This document shows, in pieces, positions 23,580-36,532 of a stretch of DNA of 64,000 nt. The stretch is from Antedon mediterranea (Eukaryota; Echinodermata; Crinoidea; Comatulida; Antedonidae). Positions within the stretch are counted from its first letter, which is position 1. Every line of letters starts with the position of its first letter. The notes beneath the pieces are model-generated. The model was not told where the DNA came from. It was given only the letters and a program-made list of their open reading frames with translations, and did no database searches. The translations under genes and the position numbers were made by a program. The stretch is from NCBI RefSeq assembly GCF_964355755.1, contig NC_092674.1, positions 30,864,001 through 30,928,000 of the forward strand. Direction: 5' to 3'.

Positions 23580-26500
23580 TTAACTTCTCTCAAAATTATA
23601 ATCAACTGTATAATCAAAATCCCAATCGTGTGAATTATCCATCTGGGTCATTACAACAAAAAATGACATCATTCCAGGCCAAAGGTCAGCTTTTACTGGT
23701 GACCCAGAGCTCAATATCATATTTTTTGTAGTAAAATCCAGCTTAAGAGAGTATATTCTATCTGTACATTGGTTTGATGCTTCTAAAACAACCCCTACTT
23801 TGTTTCTTCTTGTAAAAATAAATAAACATTTATCATGTATTGGTTTAATTAATGTTTTAGTGTCAAATATTGCTGGATAGGTAGGTGGTAAATTCACAGG
23901 TGGCGGTATTTCGTTTTGGTTAAGTTGGTGTTGGGTTTTTGACGATAAACAAATGCACAATTCAAGAGAAACTCCTTTATCAGAACAAACCTCAAATGGT
24001 TTGTAAGGCGTTAACCGTTCAAATGTCACAAAGTTGATGTCTTCGCCTTTTTTCAGAGGAACAATAAGAACAACCATAATTATTTCAATGAAAGTTGAGA
24101 TATCTGGATGTGGAATGTACAAGTCCATTTTTACTTCAGTATCTCCATTCTAAAATAAAAGATGGCTTAGAAATAACATGTTGTATTTGACTACATATAA
24201 TTTAGTTTCGTAAACAAAAGAATCTCACCTTATTAGTTCTTTGCTTGATGTTTCCAAAATGGCGTGCAATTAGCCGCTGGCATGAACCAAACCCTCTCTT
24301 CGTATCTGGATTTGATTTGCGGTATTGTTCCTGAATGGCATTGTTGATACTACCAAGTCCAAACTCCGCGAGAAGCGCGTAACGTTCATCATTTGCTACA
24401 CGCTTATCGTAATCTTTACAGATACAAATATTTGGTTCGATTCTGGGAATTTCATCACATGATCTATTAAGTGGTATTTTACAAAATATTCCACCAGGGT
24501 GTATCAAATACTTCTGGTGATCTGCATCTACTTTTTCTTGTTTACTTAGGCCTAAGAATCTCAAAGCATAATGAAGGTCCAAAATACTAACAAGACGTTG
24601 TTGGTTTAATCTCAATGCCTTCATTCTATCTTCTCCCAATGTGTTGGCAACGCCAACTGGAACGATCATAAACAAGAAAGAGTGAGTCATCTCTAATCTA
24701 CCTTCTTCAGTTCTACTGATATATTCACCGTAAGAATTTCCATGATCCGACAACAATATTGTAAGCGTGTTATTTAACTGTGAAACAGATTTTACATAGT
24801 TTGACAAATCTTTATCCAAAGTTTGTATTCGGCGGCCATGCTGCTCATGACCAACATTCAAGAGTGTAAAATGAAAAAATGGCTGGCCTTTCCTTTCTAA
24901 CATCGTTTGCCGCTTGGTAAGGTAATCTAGGATGTACTGATGTTGATATTTTCCATTGTAACATATTGATGGTGAACCTAGGAAGGGATATTTAATGTTA
25001 TTTCTATCAAATATCTCACAGCTTGCTAGCATCATATCTACACGATCAACCCCAGCTTCGTCAAGTGAAATCTTGAAGTTTTTCCACCTTTTATACATAT
25101 CACGTTCTTTGTATACTAAAAGATGCCTGATAATACCCCATTCGCCTTGCCAACATAAATCATCTGTATACATGGTCTCAAAACCACGGTTCTTATATCC
25201 TTTGAGAAGATATTTCAAATTGACAGTGGGTGGTAGCTCGCTATTTTCAAACGGTTCTCTAAAGTACAGCTCACCCGAAAATAGTGCATGAAGGTTTTCA
25301 TAAGTATGAACTCTCAAAGACTGAAATAATTCGAAGCTAAATACTTTTGTTTGTTTTAATTGACGAAGACTTTTCAAGCTGAGCGGCATTGATCGTAGAA
25401 AGTGACTATGAGAGACGGAGTCAAGTAACAGAATATTGATGTTGATTTTGTTTAGATTTGTCTTCTGGAATTGCTTTGATTTACTTCTTAAAACTGAAGG
25501 CACAATCAGTAATTGTGTTGCATCTCCCTTTCCATTTGTACTGTTAGCATCTGTTGCAAATTTTATAAAATAAAATCCGTAGTTGTCAACCTTTTTGTCG
25601 AAAAATCTATTTAGATGACTCTCAAGATGTCTTGTGGAAGCAAAATCCTGCCATTTTATTTTTCCTGTCTCATTATTGATCTCTCCTAATAAAACGTTTC
25701 CAGTTGCATTGAATTTATCTGAACATTTTACTCGTACTTTGAATTCAAACGTTTCCTGCAATGAAAGAAGAACACAAGGTTACACATATTAGTGGCCCAC
25801 CCCTATAAGGCCTTTATTTATGTTTCTTGGGTTGTGGCATCACACTCTATGTTCGTACTGGATTAGTCTACTCATTCAAAATGGTCCCTGTTTAATAAAC
25901 ACATACAATATAACTGGTTAAAACCTACAATAACTCTTGATATTGATTGATAAAAATTAAAAATTAGAAATGTTTTTTCTGAACAAATAACAATAGGCCT
26001 ATAAATGTACATAAGAATAAGGACATTATTTAACACAATGAAAATAACCTACTATAATTTCACATATGTTGTTAATTTGTTGGTGTTCACATGTAGCTAC
26101 AGGAGATGAGAAAAAAAGCTCATCAGCTAAAAGACAAGATTCAACATCAGGTTTGGCTCGCTGGCATCCGTCCTGACGTAGAGGAAGACTGGGATCATAT
26201 CTCAGCTCCATGTGGCATTCTTCTGAAGTAGGGCTATACTGAAACAAACATTATTTAACGCAAATCATTAGGCTTATCTTTTATTTTTGCACCAGGCATA
26301 TTTCACTGAATAATTAAAAAGTACAACATACAACTCATATTTTTCATATCACAACCTATAGCAGTAGGCTATATTGGTTGCGATTTTTTCTTAACATCTC
26401 TGGTGCTATACTTACTTGTTAAGTAATTTAATGTTCTCCATTGTTATCTTTCTTTGATGCAGTCTTAGAAGAACATCAATGAAAATATTGCATTTTAGTT

Positions 26501-26742
26501 GAATGCAGTTTTATAATTTGGTATACAGAAACTACTATGTTAATAGAAGGTAAGGATCAGAAAGACATGAAATATTGTAATGATAGACCGCAGAAACTCC
26601 ACCAATGATGGTCACATACCTGTTCCTTCGGGATAACACTAAACAGTTTTTGTATTTCTTTCATTTGGGATCCAATGCACATAAAATACAACACACAAAT
26701 TATAGTAAAAACAATCAATATTTTTAAATTTTGTTTCTTCAT
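23580..26742 (-). CDS. DUF229-like type II membrane protein, copy B
   Basis: Exons 26620-26742, 26053-26238, 24229-25755 and 23580-24149, all phase 0; 801 residues. The start is the ATG at 26740-26742; upstream in-frame TTG codons are not needed. It has a short basic N-terminus and a membrane anchor (ILIVFTIICVLYFMC), the shared Cys-rich exon 2, the DUF229-like catalytic-fold exon 3 (INILLLDSVS, HALFSGELY, SDHGNSYGEY) and the exon 4 C-terminal domain, which here includes the segment NEIPPPV. All residues expected to bind metal remain, so nothing suggests it is dead. It is closest to copy C along its full length, spacers included. The intron before exon 4 is only about 79 bp and has no room for the extra exon seen in copy D. 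Substrate and tissue are unknown. Confidence 0.88.
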
Positions 26743-27349
26743 TTCCAACAATGTACTATTATATTGTAGGCCTTCCTGCGAGTCACACGTGCGTTTTCGG
26801 TGGTTAAATCGATTCGTATGGAAAAAAAAAAATCATCAATAATACTAACGTTTTCAACGATTATATCGAAGCCAATAAATTTGCAATAATACAAAAGAAA
26901 TTATTATATCTGTGCTTCGGTGAATGGTCTATTAAATAATAATGATGCGATTTAAACAGCTTTATTATCCTGCATTTAATAATAATATAAAACAAAATCG
27001 TTAACTTGATTGATTTGCATAAAGCATTCAGTTTTAATCTGTTTACCATATTTAAATTAATTTGGTATAATCGCCTATCTTATTATTCGTACCGTAATTG
27101 GCGTCTGTTACTGTCATGATAACACTCAGAATAACATTGGAACGGTACACAGAACAAGAACTGGAAAATAATATCAATGTTAACTGTTTTCAATTCCTCG
27201 CGCCATTTGGGCACAGGTTGGGAAGCGTACTTTAGTATGGTTAGAAGAACGAAAAGAGTGAGCATTTTATAGGTTAGTAGTATGTCATAGGAAAGCTTAG
27301 TTTCCACTTAAACGCGCGTAATTTCGACCAATCACAACGAATCATCCGA

Positions 27350-30300
27350 AATGTTGCTTGTGATTGGTCAACTCACGTGCGTTGTGCCTACGCCGTAGAG
27401 TTCAAGTGAGAAGACTGCACCAAATGTAAAATATATTTAAATAAATAAAATAATATTTGTTAATACAAGTCATGTACCGCATTTATTACACAAACCATTT
27501 ATTAAAAAGCGAAAGCTAAAAATAAACCTAATAAGTTACGAGCATTTATTGAATATGTATTGCCATATTATAATCTAAATAGTATCATTAGTTTGTCGTA
27601 ATAATAAAAATAATAATACATAATATTATAATCATCATCATATTCATATAACACTATGTTAAGAAGTATTTTGTACAAATCTGACACACAAAGAATTATA
27701 TTAAATTAAATTAATGAGGATGACACCCACGAAAGATAAAAAAGAATTGTATTAGATTGCATACATTAAACAACCTTCCAATTATAATCAACTGTATAAT
27801 TAAAATCCCAATCGTGTGAACTATCCATCTGGGTCATTACAACAAGAAATGACATCATTCCAGGCCAAAGGTCAGCTTTTACTGGTGACCCAGAGCTCAA
27901 TATCATATTTGTTGTAGTAATATCCAGCTTAAGAGAGTATATTCTATCCGTACATTGGTTTGATGCTTCTAAAACAACTCCTACTTTGTTTTTTCTTGTA
28001 AATATAAATAAACAATTATCATGTATTGGTTTAATTACTGTTTTAGTGTCAAATATTGCTGGATATGTAGGTGGTAAGTTTTGATTGAGTTGGTGTTGGG
28101 TTTTTGATAATGAACAAATGCACAATTCAAGAGAAACTCCTTTATCAGAACAGACCTCAAATGGTTTGTAAGGCGTCAACCGTTCAAATGTCACAAAGTT
28201 GATGTCTTCGCCTTTTTTCAGAGGAACAATCAGAACAACCATAATTATTTCAATGAAAGTTGAGATATTTGGATGTGGAATGTACAAGTCCATTTTTACT
28301 TCAGTATCTCCATTCTAAAATAAAAGATAGCTTAGAAATAACATGTTGTATTTGACTACTTTAGTAATAATATAATAATTTAGTTTTCGTAAACAAAAGA
28401 ATCTCACCTTATTAGTTCTTTGCCTGATGTTTCCAAAATGGCTTGCGATTAGCCGTTGGCATGCACCAAACCCTCTCTTCGTATCTGGATTTGATTTGCG
28501 GTATTGTTTCTGAATGGCATTGTTGATACTACCAAGTCCAAACTCCGCGAGAAGCGCGTAACGTTCATCCTTTTCTACATCCTTATCGTAATCTTTACAG
28601 ATACAAATATTTGGTTCGATTCTGGGAATGTCATCACATGATCTATTAAGTGTTATTTTAGAAAATATTCCACCAGGGTGTATCAAATACTTCTGGTGAT
28701 CTGCATCTACTTTTTCTTGTTTACTTAGGCCTAAGAATCTCAAAGCATAATGAAGGTCCAAAATACTAACAAGACGTTGTTGGTTTAATCTCAATGCCTT
28801 CATTCTCTCTTCTCCCAATGTGTTGGCAACGCCAACTGGAACGATCATAAACAAGAAAGAGTGAGTCATCTCTAATCTACCTTCCTTAGTTCTACTGATA
28901 TATTCACCGTAAGAATTTCCATGATCCGATAACAATATTGTAAGCGTGTTATTTAACTCTGAAACAGATTTTACATAGTCTGACAAATCTTTATCCAAAG
29001 TTTGTATTCGACGACCATGCTGCTCATGACCAACATTCAAGAGTGTAAAATGAAAAAATGGCTGGCCATTCCTTTCTAACATCGTTTGCCGCTTGGTAAG
29101 GTAATCTAGGATGTACTGATGTTGATATTTTCCATTGTAACATATTGATGGTGAACCTGGGAATGGATCATATTTAATGTTATTTCTATCTAATATCTCA
29201 CAGCTTGCTAGCATCATATCTACACGATCAATCCCAGTTTTGTCAAGTAAAATCTTAAAGTTTTTCCACCTTTTATTCATATCACGTTCTTTATATACTA
29301 AAAGATGTCTGATGATACCCCAGTTGCCTTGCCAACATAAATCATCTGTATACATGGTCTCAAAACCACGGTTCTTATATTCTTTGTGAAGATATTTCAA
29401 ATTGACAGTGGATGGTAGCTCGCTATTTTCAAACGGTTCTCTAAAGTACAGCTCACCCGAAAATAGTGCATGAAGGTTTTCATAAGTATGAATTCTCAAA
29501 GACTGAAATAATTCGAAGTTAAATACTTTTGTTTGTTTTAATTGACGAAGACTTTTCAAGCTGAGCGGCATTGATCGTAGAAAGTGACTATGAGAGACGG
29601 AGTCAAGTAACAGAATATTGATGTTGATTTTGTTTAGATTTGTCTTCTGGAATTGTTTTGATTTACTTCTTAAAACTGGAGGCACAATCAATAACTGGGT
29701 GGCATCGTATCTATTTTTACTATTAGCATCTATTACAAATGTTATAAAATAAAATCCGTAGTTGTCAACCTTTTTGTCGAACAATCTGTTTAGATGACTC
29801 TCAAGATGTTTTGTGGAAGCAAAATCCTGCCATTCTAGTTGTCCTGTCTTATTATTGATCTCTCCTAATAACACGTTTTTATTTGCATTTATTTTTTCCG
29901 AACATTTTACTTGTACTTTGAATTCAAACGGTTCCTGCAATTAAAGGAGAACACAAGGTTACACACATTAGTGGACCACCCCCAATAAGCCCTTTATTTA
30001 TAGAAACATGTGTCTTGGGTTGCGGCATCACACTATGTTCGTAATGGATTACTCATTACAGTCCCTGTAACGTAGAATAGGCCTATAACTGGTTAAAACC
30101 TACAAGAACGAATAGAATAACTAGTGATATTGATTGATAAAAATTAAAAATAACAATAGGACTATAAATGTACATGAGAATAAGAACGTTATTTAACACA
30201 ATGAAAACAACCTACTATAATTTCACATATGTTGTTAATTTGTTGGTGTTCACATGTAGCTACAGGAGATGAGAAAAAAAGCTCATCAGCTAAAAGACAA

Positions 30301-31580
30301 GATTCAACATCAGGTTTGGCTCGCTGGCATCCGTCCTGACGTAGAGGAAGACTGGGATCATATCTCAACTCCATGTGGCATTCTTCTGAAGTAGGGCTAT
30401 ACTGAAACAAATATTATTTAACGCAAATCATTAGGCTTATCTTTTAATTGAGCAGGCATTATTACCGAATAATTGAAAAGTACAACATACAACTCATATT
30501 TTTCGGATCACAGGATATTGGTTGCGATTTTTTCTTAACATTTCTGGTGCTATACTTACTTGTTAAGTAATTTAATTTTCTATTATCTTTCTTTGATGCA
30601 GTCTTAGAAGAACATCAATGAAAATATTGCGTTTTAGTTGAATGCAGTTTTATAATTTGGAATGCAGAGAATAATACTGTATGTTAATAGAAGGTAAGGA
30701 TCAGAAAGACATGAAATATTGTAATGATAGACCGCAAAAACTCCACCAAATGATGGTCACATACCTGTTCCTTCGGGATAACACTAAACAGTTTTTGTAT
30801 TTCTTTCATTTGGGATTCAATGCACATAAAATACAACACACAAATTATAGTAAAAACAATCAATATTTTTAAATTGTGTTTCTTCATTTCCAACAATGTA
30901 CTATTCTATTGTAGGCCTTCCTGCGAGTCACACGTGCGTTTTCGGTGGTTAAATCGATTCGTATGAAAATACAAATAACAATTGTCAATAAAACTATAAC
31001 CTTTTCAAAGATTATATTGAAGCCAATAAACTTACAATACAAACAAAAGAAATTATTATATCTGTGCTTTCGGTGAATGGTCTATTAAATAATAATGATG
31101 CTATTTAAACAGCTTTATTATCCTGCCTTTAAAAAAAAATTTTAACTTGACTTAATTTGCATAAAGCATTCGGTGTTAATTAATTAATTGTTTAATTAAT
31201 TTGGTATAGTCGCCTATCTTATTATTCGTACCGTAATTTGCGTCTGTTACTGTTATGATAACACTCAGAATAACATTGGAACGGTACACAGAACAAGAAC
31301 TGGAAAATAACATCAATGTTAACTGTTTTCAATTCCTCGCGCCGTTTGGGCACAGTTTGAGAAGCGTACTTCAGTATGGTTAGAAGAACGAAAAGAGCAA
31401 AGCTTGCAGTAAGGCTTAGTTTTCACTTTAAGGCGCATAATTTTGACCAATCACGATGGATCATCCGAAATGTTGCTTATGATTGGTCAACTCACTTGCG
31501 TTGTGCGTTCGCCGTAGCGTTAACGTGAGAACGAAGCTTTACTAGGCTGCATCGTGATTATGGTAAGTTTAATTGACTGC
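27350..31580. repeat. Tandem segmental duplication, about 4.15 kb, carrying copies B and C
   Basis: Equivalent points of genes B and C are 4145-4186 bp apart along their whole length, and the sequence upstream also matches (CGCCTATCTTATTATTCGTA near 27073 and 31209; TGCACCAAATGTAAAATATA near 27417 and 31580). The 3' flank and exon 4 of copy D continue the period. The spacers are alignable, so duplication is recent compared with the split from A. Confidence 0.85.
27766..30887 (-). CDS. DUF229-like type II membrane protein, copy C
   Basis: Exons 30765-30887, 30216-30401, 28408-29934 and 27766-28314, phase 0 throughout; 794 residues. The start is the ATG at 30885-30887. Layout is the same as copy B: anchor ILIVFTIICVLYFMC, Cys-rich exon 2, DUF229-like exon 3 with INILLLDSVS, HALFSGELY and SDHGNSYGEY, and the exon 4 domain. 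Compared with B it lacks the seven-residue NEIPPPV in exon 4 and has scattered substitutions in exon 3. The open frame of exon 3 runs beyond its donor into the intron, but the GTGAGA donor at 28407 and the matching exon 4 acceptor fit the other copies. It is probably functional and a recent duplicate of B. Substrate unknown. Confidence 0.88.
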
Positions 31581-31922
31581 ACCAAATGTAAAATATATTT
31601 AAATAAATAAAATAATATTCGTTAATAAAAGTCATGTACCGCATTTATTACATAAACCATTTATTTAAAAATCGTGAAGTTAAAAAAAAACCTAAGAAAC
31701 GAGGATTTATTGAATAAATTGCCATATATAACCTAAATAGTATTCATTAGATTGTAATATAGTAATAATGAAAAAAATAATACATGTTATAATCATCATA
31801 TTCATATATGATGTTGAGAAAGTAGTATTTTGTACAAATCTGACACACAAAGAATGATTAAATTAAATTAATGAGGGTGACACCCACGAAAGATAAAAAA
31901 GAATTGTATTAAATTGCATAGC

Positions 31923-34900
31923 TTAAACATCCTTCCAATTATAATCAACTGTATAATTAAAATCCCAATTGTGTGAATTATCCATCTGGGTCATTACAAC
32001 AAAAAATGACATCATTCCAGGCCAAAGGTCAGCTTTTACTGGTGACCCAGAGCTCAATATCATATTTGTTGTAGTAATATCCAGCTTAAGAGAGTATATT
32101 CTATCTGTACATTGGTTTGATGCTTCTAAAACAACCCCTACTTTGTTTCTTCTTGTAAATATAAATAAACATTTATCATGTATTGGTTTAATTTCTGTTT
32201 TAGTGTCAAATATTGCTGGATAGGTAGGTGGTAAATTCACCGGTGGTGGTATTTCGTTTTGGTTGAGTTGGTGTTGGGTTTTTGACAATGAGCAAATGCA
32301 TAGTTTAGTAGTAACACCTTTATCAGAACAGGTTTCAAATGGACTGTAAGGCGTCATTCTTTCGTATGTCACCAATTTGATGTCTTCGTTGTTTTTGAGA
32401 GGAACGATCAGAATAACCATGAAGATCTCCATTGAAGTTGAGGTGTCTGGGTTGGGAATGTACAAGTCCATTTTCACTTCATTATCGCCATTCTTAAAAA
32501 AACAAACTATATGATGATGAATTATATAAAAATGGTTGATACAATTAATGCATACACAAACCAATAGCAGTGTTGGTAGTGCCGCTTACCTGGATAAACC
32601 GAAAGTAGCCCTTGCCAAAAGCATAAAATACAAAATGTAATATAGCATCCTTCCTATAATGGACTGATCCATCAACCATGCCCAATGTACCACAGTCATT
32701 ACTTTTTGTAACATATGCTCCCACTGGGTAGAGCAATGGCTATTGTTGGTTTATCTAGGTATGCTAGCCACAAAATATAATAATGACCTCACCTTATTAG
32801 TTCTTTGCTTAATGTTTCCAAAATGGTGTGCGACTAGTCGTTGACATGAACCAAACCCTCTCTTTGTATCTGGATTTGATTTACGGTATTGTTCCTGAAT
32901 GGCGTTGTTGATGGTACCAAGTGCAAACTCCGCTAGAAGTGTGTAGCGTTCATCTTTTGATGCAACTTTTTCAAAATCTTGACAAATACAAACATTTGGT
33001 TCGATTCTAGGAATGTCACTACACGATCTGTTTGATGGAATTTCAGAAAATATCCCATCAGGTTTAATGAAATATTTTTTGTGTTTCTCATCTAAGTTTC
33101 CTAATTTTGTTTCACTTAAAAACCTCAAAGCATAATGAAGATCTAAAATGCTGACAAGTCGCTGTTGGTTGATCCTTAATGAGTTCAAACGCGTTGGTCC
33201 TAAAGTTTCAGCAACACCCGGTGGAACGAGCATGAATAAGACAGAGTGGAACATCTCCACTCTAGCTTCTTCATTTTGTTTGATGTATTCACCGTACGTG
33301 TTTCCATGATCAGACAGAATGAAAGTAAGTGTGTTTCTTAATTTAGACGCCATTTTTAAATATTCAGCTAAGTCGTAATCTAATGTTTGAATTCGGCGGC
33401 CATAATCATCATGTCCGACATTCAAGAGTGTGTTATGAAAAAACGGTTTATTGTTTTTTTTTAATTGTTCCTGTCGCTTGCCAAGATACTCCAAGATATA
33501 ATGATGTTGATATTGGCCATTGTAACATATTGCTGCTGGTCCATGGAATGGATCATGATGCTGATTGTCGGTCAAAATCTCACAACTTGCTAGCGTCATA
33601 TCTATCCTATCGATTCCCGCTTTTTTCAATGATTTTGTGAATATTTTCCACCTTTTTTCTACATCATCTCCCGGCATGTATGCCAAAAGGTTTTTCACAA
33701 GGCCCCATTCCCACTGCCAACAGAGATCTTCTGTATACATAGTTTCAAATCCTTGCGTCTTGAAACCTGCAAACAGACGTCCAAGATGGACAGGTGATGG
33801 AGGCATGTCCTGAAGTCCAAAAGGTTTCTCAACGTCGTACAACTCGCCTGAAAACAACGCTTGAAGGTTCTCGTACGTTCTACCCTTTAGCGACTGAAAC
33901 AGTTCATAGTTAAATACAGAAGTCCCGTGTAATTCACGTAGCGTTTGTAAAGTTTTTGGTAAAGACCGAAGGAAGTGACTATGGGAGACGGAATCTATAA
34001 AAAGTATATTAACATTAATGTGATTATGAGATTTTAGAGTTTTCTTTACAAATGGAGGAATGAGAAGAAGTTGCTGGGCAACCACATCAACCATGATGTA
34101 CTCATCCTCCATTCCAATGTTACTGTTAATCACTTCATCTGCCACTTCTTCCTTTATTTCATCAACATTTATTGCACATCTAATGAAATAAAACCCGTAG
34201 TTATCAGTCTTTGAAGAAAGCACCTTCCGTAGGTGAGTCTCCAGATTCTTTGTAGATGGAAAGTCCTGCCATTCTAGTTCACCGGATTTGCGATTGATCT
34301 CTCCCAATGAAACCTTCTGCTCAGCACAAATTCTATCTGAACAGTCTACATTTAACTTGCCATCAGATTCCTGTAAATCATCAATAACACAGCATTAGTA
34401 TTGCTCAATAAATGTATTGGTAACCAAATAGTCTTGAGATTTATTTATAATAGATTTTATGTCCGTATAATATTGTTATTTATATAACACCTAAATAAAT
34501 TCCTGTCATTTGATTGGACGATTATGGGTCACATGGTTTGCAATAGTAAGCACTAATAAACGATCATCAGTAACAAGCACAGCATTAGTTTAGTGGGGAT
34601 CTCTCAGAGACTGGGCAAAAGAGATTGTACCTAAATGTTATTTAATTTTATATGCACCACACACTGTATGCAAAAATGTTGAATTGCAATAGCTATAGCC
34701 AGTGGAGCTATGAAGTTTGCTCCTAAATGGAAGAAGAAGTAGTTTAGTATACATAATTCATAATAGATTGTAAATTGATATAATATTGTTAAAAAATTGT
34801 CTGTTAATCATTCACAAACAATTGTCTATATATATGGGTACATTTTATTGTCACATCAATTTGATAGTGTAGACAGAGCTTTACTGTTTACGGTTACAAA

Positions 34901-35465
34901 CACATATTTACCAACTTACTATAATTTTACAAATCTCAGTTTTCAGTTGATGCTGGCAAGTGTCAGGTGGTGAAGAGAAGAAGAGTTTATTTGCCAGCTG
35001 ACATGACCTTTTGACAGGGGTCAATCTCTGACATCCATCATGAGGTTGAGGAAGGCTGGAGTTGAACCTCGGGACTGGACATTCTTCAGGACCCGTCTGG
35101 AAAGCAAAAACAGATTCAATGTTAAACTTTACCAAACATTCTATCAACCAACAGTTGAATGATGGCTTATTTAGAACATTTAAAATTGCATAGTGAACAC
35201 ATTTCTTTCACAGTTCTGTTTCTGTTTTATAATAAAGGAACGTTGAATTGTAGGTAGACAGAACAATTTCACATACCGTTTTAGTTTGTTTACGTAGAAC
35301 CGAGTTTATTATCAAACGTTTCAAGGGGCTTTTTAACTCAACATTACTATCATCTGAGAGTAGGTAAAGTATAAAGTATGTGCCATATATGAAACAACTG
35401 ATGATGCCAAGTTTGACTGCAAACACTCTGGTTCTGCAGAATTTTCTGCAAGTAGTCTTTCCCAT
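31923..35465 (-). CDS. DUF229-like type II membrane protein, copy D, with an extra exon
   Basis: Exons 35277-35465, 34920-35096, 32793-34370, a probable extra exon 32590-32739, and 31923-32492; 887 residues with the extra exon, 837 without. The ATG is at 35463-35465. The anchor is LGIISCFIYGTYFILYLL. Exons 1, 2 and the 5' two thirds of exon 3 are the most diverged in the array, yet keep NILFIDSVS, QALFSGELY and SDHGNTYGEY. In contrast, about 510 bp at the 3' end of exon 3 are nearly identical to copy A, and most of exon 4 is nearly identical to copy B (including NEIPPPV), so D looks like a mosaic. It is the most upstream copy and is divergent from the CKAP2-like gene about 1.07 kb away. Confidence 0.85.
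32590..32739 (-). CDS. D-specific extra exon
   Basis: Taking the acceptor ending at 32740 (CAACAATAG) and the donor GTAAGC at 32589-32584 gives exactly 150 bp in phase 0, joining exon 3 to exon 4 without a shift. The frame includes AYVTKSNDCGTLGMVDGSVH and ends GYFRFIQ. A better pyrimidine tract precedes an alternative acceptor at 32723-32724, but that exon is 134 bp and breaks the frame. A decayed copy of the same exon lies at 49190-49350, so the peptide is real family sequence. The exon could be skipped in some transcripts. Confidence 0.55.
34488..34575 (-). mobile_element. Partial copy of the long-hairpin foldback element
   Basis: Contains CACCTAAATAAATTCCTGTC, then ATTTGATTGGACGATTATGG and a diverged AATAGTAAGCACTAATAAAC, matching the outer part of the elements at 55455 and 58752. 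The central hairpin is missing. It lies in intron 2 of gene D. Confidence 0.75.
34823..34883. mobile_element. MITE family 1, copy 7 (truncated)
   Basis: Only the right half is present: TATATATGGGTACATTTTAT, then TTGATAGTGTAGACAGAGCT. In intron 2 of gene D. Confidence 0.85.
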
Positions 35466-36339
35466 TGTTAACAGTTTTTAATTCGTTCATCGCTTTCCAT
35501 AAATGGCAATTGTTTTTCTTGTCCTCCAACAAAAATATTTTCTGAAACTAAAAATTATATATTTATAATTTAGGCCTATATTAATTATTATTAATCTTAA
35601 AATCTTACTAGAATTGTAAAATAAAAATTCTATCAAGTGATTGTTATAAATATAATAAGGCATTTTTAAAGTTAAATATATAATTCACACATTGTTATTG
35701 TTACACTGTTATTTAAGTTTTTTTAAATTTTAACAAGGTCTTGGAAAAATACCATCTATAAGCGGATCCCTATAAGCATCCTAGCCAGGCCTTTGGTTAG
35801 TCATTTCGTACCCATTGGCACCTCTCCAACCAGACTTAAAAAGGTGAAGTTGAAGAAGGTGGTTATTAGGCTAGCCTAGGCTAGGCCTGGCCCTAGTAGG
35901 CTTCTCATTGTAGTAGGGATTTAAAACACACACTCTAACAATAGAAAATATATAAAAGCTATTAGGGCTACATTTGTTTTTAAAATATCATACCGAAGAA
36001 AAATGTTAGCCCTAGGCCCTAAGCTAGTAAAAAAGAGGGTGGGTTGGTGATGCGTTTGTTTTTGTGTTTTGATGGTTTTGTTAGTGTTATGTTATCTGTT
36101 ATCCGCCCTCTATAGTTATGATTAATTTATCATCATCTGCTGATCTTAAAAACATACATTTTATTTTATATCATCTGTGAATTTCCGTTTATAGAAATAA
36201 AATATCGACTGACAATGGCAATTCCTTCAAGATTTAAAGGTTAATTAGCAGTATATTACACAGTATGGCTAATGATGGGTGTAACAACAGCCGCTAACAA
36301 AGTTTTGTTATGAAAAATGCAAGTCAAGACACGTTGATA

Positions 36340-36532
36340 CTAAGACCACGTGCTAAATTTGTTGTACGTTGATTGGACTTTAGAATAAGTTCCGGTTCCG
36401 GATGATCGGACAGCGCTTATTTTCAAAATCAAAACAACTTCAAGAAAGGCAGTCTTCTTAATCTTGCTGTGAAAATTTACTAGAACTAGACCTACTAGGC
36501 TTAATCAACATAAAGATCTGTCAAACATAATA
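36340..36532 (+). promoter_or_regulatory. Probable promoter region of the CKAP2-like gene
   Basis: Just upstream of the predicted start codon there is an E-box CACGTG (36347-36352), an inverted CCAAT box ATTGG (36372-36376) and two adjacent TTCCGG ETS-type half-sites (36390-36401). CCAAT boxes are typical of cell-cycle promoters. Motif matches only; no start site is visible directly. Confidence 0.4.

Noticed and set aside
32590-32723. Extra exon of gene D starting at the TCTACCCAG acceptor
   Set aside because: The polypyrimidine tract is better, but 134 bp breaks the frame into exon 4, and the family-like peptide would be out of frame.
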